Positions 8,056 through 14,104 of a stretch of 17,212 nt of DNA are shown one piece after another. The first letter of the stretch is position 1. Every line of letters starts with the position of its first letter. The DNA comes from CAYZRY01 sp964481005 (lineage in GTDB: Bacteria > Bacillota_I > Bacilli_A > RF39 > UBA660). A program made the position numbers and the translations under genes. The stretch covers positions 1 to 17,212 of the forward strand of contig CAYZRY010000016.1 of the NCBI GenBank assembly GCA_964481005.1, written 5' to 3'. Below the pieces are notes generated by a model. The model was given only the letters and a program-made list of their open reading frames with translations, did not search any database and was not told the DNA's origin.

Positions 8056-8073
8056 AAAACACCTCATGTCTAT

Positions 8074-8082
8074 TATATATCA
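8074..8082 (-). promoter_or_regulatory. Extended -10 promoter of the SDR gene
   Basis: Minus strand TGATATATA provides a TGn extended -10. The predicted start near 8067 leaves a 12-nt leader containing GAGGTG. There is no good -35. A TATAAT overlapping it (8072-8077) would start inside the ribosome binding site. Confidence 0.45.
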
Positions 8083-8085
8083 ATT

Positions 8086-8115
8086 AAAAAAAGGATGAAG
8101 AATATTTCTTCATCC
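8086..8115 (-). terminator. Intrinsic terminator of the envelope operon
   Basis: A perfect 10-bp stem, GGATGAAGAA with TTCTTCATCC (8093-8102 with 8106-8115), loop of 3 nt, is followed by seven Ts on the minus strand. It abuts the TAG stop at 8115-8117. Confidence 0.92.
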
Positions 8116-9308
8116 TAAGACTTACCTTTACGGAAATAGACATTAATATCGACATTTCCTTTAATTCCATCAACTCTTCCAGTATCAGTTAACTGCCACA
8201 TATCGTATTTACCGTTATAATCGGTCTTACTTGTGTAGTGTGCTAGCCAAAGAGGATATTCATTATCCCAGATATTAATCTGATAGTATTTACTACTGTA
8301 GTTCATCACCTGATAATCATGTTTTTTGATCTCTTCAAGAAAAGTTTTAGCGACACTGTTGATATCGTGAAGACTAATCTCAAGACCGTTCCAGTACTTC
8401 CAGCTTTCCCAGTCAAAGACAACTGGAAAATCTATCTTGTATTTAGCTATTTGTTTTCTTACCCAACGGGCTTGTTCTAAAGCTTCTTTATTCGTTTTAG
8501 CATAAGAGAAATAATATACACCAACCGGAATCTTATATTTGTTGGCTGCTTTAATATTTCTTTCAAAATATTCATCAAGCCGTGAGTCAAGTCCAAAGCC
8601 CTTCTGCGTACCAACTCTTAGCATGATAAACTCGACGCCAACTTCTTTTAACTTGGCAAAGTCAATTTCCCCTTGCCATTTAGAAACATCTAGACCAATC
8701 ATTGTGTCGTTAGTTTTCCAAGTATCTACTACCGAGCTATAAGAAACTGTTTTAACAGGACGGGGCATAGTAACAATTTTCTCAATAAACCTAAGAGTAA
8801 AATCTTTCCTTGTCTCATTGGATGATTTATCCCTTGCAATTATTGTCAGTTTGCAACTACCAAGCTTGTTGTGATCACAAGTACCCTGCACTTCGCTGCT
8901 AGGCTTTTTATCGTAGTTATCAGCAATAATAAATAATTTCTTATAATCTATTTTAGAACCAATTTTGTAAGTAAAACTGCTACTACCAAGTATAATTGGT
9001 GCTACGTCATCTACTACTTCAATAGTAAAACTAGCTTTATAACGACGATTTTTTATCTTGTATAAAAGCTCAAAATCCTGTTTACCAATCTTATCTGTTT
9101 TGATATCTCGATCATTTAAAAGCTCTCCATCAAGTCTTACAAAATCTTTGAGTGAAGCCTTTTCAAATACCTTAACTGTTGTTTTATTAAATTTAATCAG
9201 TTCATAATTTTCAGTCACTCTAAAACTATTAATATAAAAAAATAGTAGAACTATTAACAAAGCTAAAACAATTGTCAAAATAATAGTTATTACTTTTTTA
9301 TTTTTCAA
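8115..9308 (-). CDS. Membrane-anchored GH25 lysozyme with Ig-like stalk
   Basis: This 397-residue protein is a GH25 (lysozyme-type) muramidase held outside the cell. A signal-anchor helix (about 6-28) is followed by a stalk of Ig-like strands (about 32-180; residues 100-180 resemble DUF5011-type surface Ig repeats, with a cysteine pair in a GTCDHNKLGSC stretch) and the catalytic domain (about 202-393). GH25 acidic residues are present: D207 in GLDVSKWQG, D299 and E301 in FDWES, D387 in DIN. GH25 enzymes cut N-acetylmuramic acid to N-acetylglucosamine bonds; anchoring points to remodelling of the cell's own wall. I chose TTG at 9308 because AGAGGAAG sits 6 nt upstream and it gives a clean MKNKK anchor; a farther TTG at 9353 lacks a site. 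It overlaps the lipoprotein gene by 11 nt. Confidence 0.92.
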   Translation of the reverse strand: MKNKKVITIILTIVLALLIVLLFFYINSFRVTENYELIKFNKTTVKVFEKASLKDFVRLDGELLNDRDIKTDKIGKQDFELLYKIKNRRYKASFTIEVVDDVAPIILGSSSFTYKIGSKIDYKKLFIIADNYDKKPSSEVQGTCDHNKLGSCKLTIIARDKSSNETRKDFTLRFIEKIVTMPRPVKTVSYSSVVDTWKTNDTMIGLDVSKWQGEIDFAKLKEVGVEFIMLRVGTQKGFGLDSRLDEYFERNIKAANKYKIPVGVYYFSYAKTNKEALEQARWVRKQIAKYKIDFPVVFDWESWKYWNGLEISLHDINSVAKTFLEEIKKHDYQVMNYSSKYYQINIWDNEYPLWLAHYTSKTDYNGKYDMWQLTDTGRVDGIKGNVDINVYFRKGKS

Positions 9309-9915
9309 TGTATACTTCCTCTGGTTTAACCTTGTAGTTATCAAATTTTTCAAAGAGACTATCTATTTTAAATTTGATATTTTTTTCTTCTTTTCCATCT
9401 AAATCATCTATATCTAGCTGGCGATAAGTAATTATTTCACCCTTTACATAAAAGAGAATATATAAATTGACTTCATCTATTTTCTGGTCTAATTTATTGA
9501 CAACTTTAACTGTCACATTATCACCATCATTTGATGGGGTAATAACTAGATCTGGGTAGTTTGAGACAGTATCAGCACTCTCGACTTTAATATCGAGACT
9601 ATAATCGCTATAGTTATCTAAATCATCAAAGATTACTACATGCTCTTCGTTACTAGTTGCACTTTTAATATCTTCGTCTTCATCATCGATAATTTTACCA
9701 CTAGCGTCATAAAGAGTTAATTTAACATCTAGTTTAACGTCTTTAGTATTATTATTAATAATTGAAACAACGATATCTTTATTATCTAGTTTACGAGTTA
9801 CATAAGTAATTCCACTAGCTAGTTCTCCCGTCACAGACGAAGGCTTTTTAACTTCTTTCTTAGTACAGCTAACAGCTAAAATTAATATGAATATAACTAA
9901 TAAATATTTTTTCAT
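9298..9915 (-). CDS. Lipoprotein with two FxLYD-like beta domains
   Basis: This is a 205-residue secreted lipoprotein. The N-terminus is MKKYLL followed by a hydrophobic segment and a lipobox LAVSC, lipid attachment at C17. After a lysine-rich linker come two similar beta-rich segments (about 40-105 and 118-195), each with an acidic charged N-terminal half and a LTLYD- or LYILFY-type strand, reminiscent of FxLYD domains used as extracytoplasmic adaptors. No catalytic motif is seen. The start is the ATG at 9915, five bases after AGGTAGG; an upstream GTG (9921) directly abuts the stop of the preceding gene and lacks spacing. As the middle gene between the lyase-like protein and the lysozyme, it could tether or position one of them; inference only. 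Confidence 0.8.
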   Translation of the reverse strand: MKKYLLVIFILILAVSCTKKEVKKPSSVTGELASGITYVTRKLDNKDIVVSIINNNTKDVKLDVKLTLYDASGKIIDDEDEDIKSATSNEEHVVIFDDLDNYSDYSLDIKVESADTVSNYPDLVITPSNDGDNVTVKVVNKLDQKIDEVNLYILFYVKGEIITYRQLDIDDLDGKEEKNIKFKIDSLFEKFDNYKVKPEEVYIEK

Positions 9916-9921
9916 TTTCAC

Positions 9922-10875
9922 CTACCTATTTAATGCTTCATAGCTTGTCGCTATTTTATAATTGTCATGATAGACCGATACTTCACCAAGAGTCATCTCA
10001 CGTGAGCGATAGTGCTGAGCATATAGTATATTCGGAGTCTTTCCATCCCAGTTGCGACCAGCATCGAGAGTCTTTAAGTAATAGCGCTGGTTGCCACTAG
10101 CTAGAGTTTGTTTGGCTCCGTTATACCAAAGTTCAACAAAACCTGTTTTTTCATCAGTAGACATCTTTACCCTAAGAATGATCTTCTCCCATCTTTTACC
10201 TCTAGCAATAAGTGGTCCTTGCCAAATAGTGCGATGGACTGTTTTAGCGCCTAACGTCACCGCTGAATGAAGTGTAACTTTATCAGCTGCCACCTGGAGA
10301 CCAAGTGTTGGTGACCCTCCCCAAGGCGGACCATAAATTTGAGCGAGGCCAAACCATGAAGAAAGCATTGGAAATTCATTTGGTAAAAAGACATTCATCG
10401 AGATATAGTATTCATTACCGTTTTCTAAAAGAGCTGGACTAAGTGTCTGAGCTCTTGGATCAGCCGTTGGTGATGATACGCAGTTTGCTCTAATATCGCC
10501 ATCTCCAACCGTGTACTTACCTACTTTATTATTAGGGTTTAGCGGATCGGCTACAACTGTTATTCTACCTGGACAACTTTGACTATGATACCACTGTGAT
10601 AAATTACCAGTTTCAAAATCAGCATTAAATAAAACTTTCCCCGTATCAGCAACAACCGGAGCTTTAGGAGTAACAGTCTTTGGAACTTCTTTAACTGGTT
10701 CCTTAGGTATTTCTTTACTTATAATAACTGGGACTTTCCCACTTGGAGCTACCGTTTTAATTACTGCTTTAGAAATAATATTATTTTTAGACAAGTTAAT
10801 AGATGTCATAGTTGAAAGACCAACTAAAACTAAAACTAAAACAACTATTAATGCAAATATGTTCTTTATTTTCAT
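9922..10875 (-). CDS. Secreted polysaccharide-lyase-like (heparin lyase I fold) protein
   Basis: This 317-residue protein has an N-terminal signal or anchor helix (8-22), a Pro/Lys/Val-rich linker (about 41-76) and one beta-sandwich domain (about 79-310). Its opening FNADFETGNLSQW, the central WFGLAQIYGPPW (174-185) and a VELWYNG strand recall the PF14099-type polysaccharide lyase (heparin lyase I/PL13-PL20 like, jelly-roll) family. Cysteines 101 and 132 may form a disulfide. Family assignment is from pattern memory; lectin-like carbohydrate binding without catalysis is the main alternative. It heads an operon with a lipoprotein and a GH25 lysozyme, suggesting a surface glycan target. The globular part is richer in G+C (about 42-47% in sampled 60-base lines) than neighbours (about 33%). 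There is no ribosome binding site, and the -10 box lies 6 nt before the ATG, so it looks leaderless. Confidence 0.68.
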   Translation of the reverse strand: MKIKNIFALIVVLVLVLVGLSTMTSINLSKNNIISKAVIKTVAPSGKVPVIISKEIPKEPVKEVPKTVTPKAPVVADTGKVLFNADFETGNLSQWYHSQSCPGRITVVADPLNPNNKVGKYTVGDGDIRANCVSSPTADPRAQTLSPALLENGNEYYISMNVFLPNEFPMLSSWFGLAQIYGPPWGGSPTLGLQVAADKVTLHSAVTLGAKTVHRTIWQGPLIARGKRWEKIILRVKMSTDEKTGFVELWYNGAKQTLASGNQRYYLKTLDAGRNWDGKTPNILYAQHYRSREMTLGEVSVYHDNYKIATSYEALNR

Positions 10876-10881
10876 AACTTG

Positions 10882-10890
10882 ATTATAACA
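10882..10890 (-). promoter_or_regulatory. Extended -10 promoter of the envelope operon, predicted leaderless start
   Basis: Minus strand TGTTATAAT. Only six bases (CAAGTT) separate the hexamer from the ATG, so the predicted first transcribed base is the A of the start codon at 10875. No ribosome binding site is present. The -35 region is poor. Confidence 0.7.
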
Positions 10891-10891
10891 T

Positions 10892-10920
10892 AAAAAAAAG
10901 AAGTAAATACATTACTTCTT
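10892..10920 (-). terminator. Intrinsic terminator of the lemA-DUF2207 operon
   Basis: A perfect 9-bp stem, AAGAAGTAA with TTACTTCTT (10898-10906 with 10912-10920), 5-nt loop, is followed by a T-run on the minus strand. It lies 6 nt after the TAA at 10927-10929. Confidence 0.9.
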
Positions 10921-10926
10921 TTAACT

Positions 10927-12789
10927 TTACCAAGAACTTCCGCCCCCACCGCCGGAACCTCCTCCAGAGAATCCTCCTCCAGAGAAGCCACCACCAGAAC
11001 TTCCGCCTGAAGAACTAGATACTGGAGCTCCAGCATTGGCAGTATTTACTGCTTTATTCATAAGCCTATTATATGAGTTCGGACTTGACACATCAGCCCA
11101 CTGGGCTGGTGGCATATTTAAATCTTCGAACTTTTTAATCCAAGTTCTAGATACACCAAGCACATAAGTATATGGCAATATATCATAAAAGTAACTTGGA
11201 TTTTCTGAAACTAACATCTCTAACTTTTCTTTTTCCGCGGTCTTTAAAAAGTTTCTAAATCCTTTCAATTTACCTAGTATCTGCGTACCATATTCATTTC
11301 TTTTAGGAATCATTGCTAAGCTCACCGAAATACCAATAATCGAAACAATGTTTACAGCGATAACAATAATCAAATTAGGATCATACATTGAATAATTAAA
11401 AATCCCTGAGAAAATAAACGGTATAAAGAAAATACTAGTCATAACTATCCCAACGATGGCACCTGCTTTAGAACCACCCTCGACACTAAGTGAACTAACT
11501 ATTGGTGGTATAAATATAATAGCAAACATCATTAGTGGGAAAATACTATATCCTGAATCATAAGCAATCAAAGTAATAAGTATGCAACTTAAAGATACAA
11601 TTAATAGGAAGATAACAAAAGCATAAGCTTTTTTGTTAGTATCATCGATCATTTTCTTATTTTTACTACTATTCATCTTCGCTAAAATTTTAGTCGATGT
11701 CTTGTAGAAAATAGTTTTTAAACTAGATATTCTAACATTAGCATGGGGCTGTATATCATCTTTACCACGATAGCTAAATACCCCATCATAAAACATTTTT
11801 TCAAGTTCATCAGTTCCATCGTAATCTTTAACTTTAGAAATAATGAAATCTTTCTTTTCTTCGGTTATTTTCAAATAACCCTTCTGAGCTAAATAAACTA
11901 ATAGCGATAATACATCGTTAAGTTTAGCTTTTCCTTTGTATAAAAAGGCAACCTCTAAACTGTTTTTCCCTTCCGGAGGATAAAACTCAACTGTTTCAAC
12001 AACCGGTTTATCTCGGCCAAAAAGTCCCCACATCATAAGTGCCATGACTAGTGTTAAGGATGAAACAGCAATAATTATCCACTGAATCATATCAAGCGGA
12101 GTACCTGCTCCGACGTAGTAACCGTCTTCTAGTTCAAGTCTCACAGTTACACCTTCATAAGCACCTAGACTTCTAGTTACTTTACCACGTATCTCATTTC
12201 CCTCGACAAGCGATTCAACTTCATTGCTAGCTATCCCATATCTACCTACGGAAAATCCTAACTTAGTCTTATCAAATTCCTTAGGCATAGTTATTACAAA
12301 TCTAACATTAGCTATTTTTGTATCCCACTCAGTACCAATTATATTTAAATAAAATTCATCGATATCTTTATGTGGATCTTTACCAATATTGTAATTGTAA
12401 GAAATAACATATTTAACTTTGCCCATTACGGTATTACGTGCATCACCTATCTTAAGTACTAAATTACCTTCAGAACGACTTTTAGTATATTTGTTATTTA
12501 CTTTTAAATTAGTAATTCTAACAACATTCTTAGTTTTGGTTCCATCAATAGCAATAACATCATTAATTATTGGAATATGCCTAATTATTCCGTGTTTAGC
12601 CACATTAAAATTAACTGATATCTCTTCGGTAATATCATAAGTATTATTTTCATTTACTTTGATGTTTACAAAGTAATCTTCAATATCATAACCATAATCA
12701 TCACCAAGTAGCGCCTTCACATTAAAAGGCATCAGAAAAACAGCTAATAAAACAAGAACTATAAACTTGTACTTAACTGTCTTATTCAT
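10927..12789 (-). CDS. DUF2207 family membrane protein with Gly/Ser-rich C-terminus
   Basis: This 620-residue protein matches the DUF2207 family. It has a signal peptide (1-26), an extracytoplasmic beta domain (about 35-230, with the typical HGIIRHIPI and IIGTEW stretches), a helix at 235-256, a cytoplasmic segment with a winged-helix-like VYLAQKGYLKI, four further helices (about 388-408, 414-433, 442-462, 472-494), and a conserved GFRNFLKTAEKEKL block (510-523). It ends in a tail of Gly, Ser and Phe (595-620, final Trp), usual for this family. Its molecular function is unknown; it is widely found beside LemA. The ATG at 12789 starts one base after the LemA stop (TAATATG), so re-initiation coupling is likely. 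No ribosome binding site was found; an upstream ATG at 12828 would overlap lemA and also lacks one. Confidence 0.9.
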   Translation of the reverse strand: MNKTVKYKFIVLVLLAVFLMPFNVKALLGDDYGYDIEDYFVNIKVNENNTYDITEEISVNFNVAKHGIIRHIPIINDVIAIDGTKTKNVVRITNLKVNNKYTKSRSEGNLVLKIGDARNTVMGKVKYVISYNYNIGKDPHKDIDEFYLNIIGTEWDTKIANVRFVITMPKEFDKTKLGFSVGRYGIASNEVESLVEGNEIRGKVTRSLGAYEGVTVRLELEDGYYVGAGTPLDMIQWIIIAVSSLTLVMALMMWGLFGRDKPVVETVEFYPPEGKNSLEVAFLYKGKAKLNDVLSLLVYLAQKGYLKITEEKKDFIISKVKDYDGTDELEKMFYDGVFSYRGKDDIQPHANVRISSLKTIFYKTSTKILAKMNSSKNKKMIDDTNKKAYAFVIFLLIVSLSCILITLIAYDSGYSIFPLMMFAIIFIPPIVSSLSVEGGSKAGAIVGIVMTSIFFIPFIFSGIFNYSMYDPNLIIVIAVNIVSIIGISVSLAMIPKRNEYGTQILGKLKGFRNFLKTAEKEKLEMLVSENPSYFYDILPYTYVLGVSRTWIKKFEDLNMPPAQWADVSSPNSYNRLMNKAVNTANAGAPVSSSSGGSSGGGFSGGGFSGGGSGGGGGSSW

Positions 12790-12790
12790 A

Positions 12791-13342
12791 TTAAAACTGC
12801 ACTTTAACATTTTCTTTTTCAGCTTCATCTATTTCAAACAAAGTTTGTCTCTTGAAACCAAAAATCTTAGCAAAAATATTACCAGGAAACATATCTACAT
12901 CAGTATTGAATGCACGAACAGTCCCATTATAATACTTTCTAGCATTAGCTATATCATTTTCAACTGCTGAAAGCTGTTGACTTAGATCCATGAAATTCTC
13001 ATTAGCACGTAGCTGTGGATAACTCTCAGCTATTGCTAATAGTTTTCCTATCTCTTTTGAAACTTTACTATTTGTTTCAATCTTTTCCGAAGTAGTTAAC
13101 TTATCATAAGTAATATTTCTAAGCTTAACTAAGTCAGATAAAGTTTCCTTTTCATGTTTGATAGCTCCTTTGACAGCTTCGACAACATTAGGAATTAAAT
13201 CCCATCTCTTCTTTAAGAAAACATCCATCGTAGAAAATGCTTCCTCAACTAAATTTCTCTTTTGAATAAAGCCATTATATTTAGCTATTGCATAAATAAC
13301 TAAGACAGCTAATATCCCAAGACCAACATATACAAATCCCAT
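12791..13342 (-). CDS. lemA: LemA family membrane protein
   Basis: This 183-residue LemA protein has a single N-terminal transmembrane helix (about 2-20) followed by a long helical bundle. Family landmarks are NLVEEAFSTMDV (30-41), KRWDLIPNVVEAVKG (45-59), ESYPQLRANENF (106-117), ARKYYNGTVRAFN (134-146) and FPGNIFAKIFGF (152-163). Length and motifs are typical. The function of LemA is not settled; pairing with a DUF2207 protein is very common. The start follows GGGAGGTG with ideal spacing. It is the first gene of a two-gene unit whose promoter carries a palindrome over the -10. Confidence 0.96.
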   Translation of the reverse strand: MGFVYVGLGILAVLVIYAIAKYNGFIQKRNLVEEAFSTMDVFLKKRWDLIPNVVEAVKGAIKHEKETLSDLVKLRNITYDKLTTSEKIETNSKVSKEIGKLLAIAESYPQLRANENFMDLSQQLSAVENDIANARKYYNGTVRAFNTDVDMFPGNIFAKIFGFKRQTLFEIDEAEKENVKVQF

Positions 13343-13370
13343 AATACACCTCCCATATGGTTTTATAATA

Positions 13371-13384
13371 TTATGATATCATAA
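13371..13384 (-). promoter_or_regulatory. Promoter and 14-bp palindrome (candidate operator) of lemA operon
   Basis: TTATGATATCATAA is a perfect palindrome. On the minus strand it contains TGATATCAT, a TGn extended -10 whose start would be near 13366, 24 nt before the lemA ATG. A symmetric repressor bound here would cover the -10. A second AT-rich hexamer (TATTAT, 13365-13370) is an alternative -10. Confidence 0.42.
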
Positions 13385-13412
13385 AAAGACTTTTAATAGT
13401 GAAATAATTAAA

Positions 13413-13440
13413 TAAAAAAAGAAGAATATTATTCTTCTTT
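13413..13440 (-). terminator. Intrinsic terminator of the Gre-like gene
   Basis: AAAGAAGAAT pairs with ATTCTTCTTT (13418-13427 with 13431-13440), 3-nt loop, followed by a T-run on the minus strand. The stem overlaps the TAA stop at 13439-13441. Confidence 0.9.
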
Positions 13441-13981
13441 ATTTTCTTTTTACTACTGCTTTTGAGTTGTCTTCTTTTAGACCAATACATGCAACTTTAT
13501 CTAAAATATTTACGTTTACTTTATTCTTATCTACGCAGTAAGAGCCTTGGTCTCCTACTTTCTTTTTGTAAAGAAATGATCCAAGTGGACTATTGATAGA
13601 TATCTCGCAAACTTCTGCATCAAAATCAGGACAAGCTGATGCAACTAATTTAAATATTTGCTCTTCAGGCTTTTCTCCAGAAAAGGCTAGCTCTACTTTA
13701 ACATAATCATTGATACCAATCATATCTTCGTATAATACTTCATCAACAATTTTAATGAATGGTAATTGTGCTAACTTATCACGTAAAGCTGTCTGTAATA
13801 TAAATTGATTTCTCTTTGCTTCTTCATAAGCGAAGTTGTCGTTACTTCCATCTCGTTGTGCTTCTTTAATTTGTTCAACCTCCTCAGGTGAAAAACCTGT
13901 TAGCTTCTCTTCAAGAGCTTTAATATCATCTAAAAACTTTTGATGCCCTTCTTTATCTAAATAGATTTCTTTCTTGCTCAT
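13439..13981 (-). CDS. GreA/GreB-like RNA polymerase secondary-channel protein with altered tip
   Basis: This 180-residue protein follows the Gre layout: an N-terminal coiled coil (about 5-78) and a C-terminal FKBP-like domain (about 85-170) with the family's SINSPLGSFLYKKKVGD (128-144). Gre factors enter the polymerase secondary channel and, with two acidic residues at the coiled-coil tip (consensus GDLxENAEY), trigger cleavage of backtracked RNA. Here the tip reads GSNDNFAY (45-52): the first aspartate is serine, one residue is deleted and only D48 remains acidic. It could be a cleavage-deficient regulator like Gfh1 rather than a true GreA; I cannot tell whether the genome has another. The gene is transcribed alone, with AAGGAGGT ideally spaced. 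Confidence 0.83.
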   Translation of the reverse strand: MSKKEIYLDKEGHQKFLDDIKALEEKLTGFSPEEVEQIKEAQRDGSNDNFAYEEAKRNQFILQTALRDKLAQLPFIKIVDEVLYEDMIGINDYVKVELAFSGEKPEEQIFKLVASACPDFDAEVCEISINSPLGSFLYKKKVGDQGSYCVDKNKVNVNILDKVACIGLKEDNSKAVVKRK

Positions 13982-14008
13982 TGCAAAACCTCCTTAAAAA
14001 TTAGGCTT

Positions 14009-14037
14009 ATTATAACATAAGAAGTTAATTTTGGCAA
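14009..14037 (-). promoter_or_regulatory. Promoter of the Gre-like gene
   Basis: Minus strand: -35 TTGCCA (14032-14037), 17-nt spacer, -10 TATAAT (14009-14014) with TGT before it. The predicted start near 14002 gives a leader of about 21 nt. Confidence 0.87.
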
Positions 14038-14052
14038 ATGGTTTTAGTCAAA

Positions 14053-14074
14053 ATAAGAAATTAACATTGTTAAT
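14053..14074 (-). terminator. Weak terminator candidate after the nuclease-helicase gene
   Basis: On the minus strand ATTAAC pairs with GTTAAT (14060-14065 with 14069-14074), loop of 3, followed by TTCTTATTTT. The 6-bp AT-rich stem is weaker than every terminator in the core region, and it lies about 30 nt past the stop. Confidence 0.35.
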
Positions 14075-14104
14075 CTCTCGTAAAAATGATGTTTTTCAAA
14101 TTAA

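Noticed and set aside
8056..8067. Upstream in-frame ATG for the SDR gene
   Set aside because: It overlaps the GAGGTG site that serves the ATG at 8055, and it coincides with the predicted transcription start.
12790..12828. Upstream ATG giving the DUF2207 protein 13 extra lysine-rich residues
   Set aside because: It would overlap lemA by 38 nt, has no ribosome binding site and would spoil the signal peptide; TAATATG coupling favours 12789.
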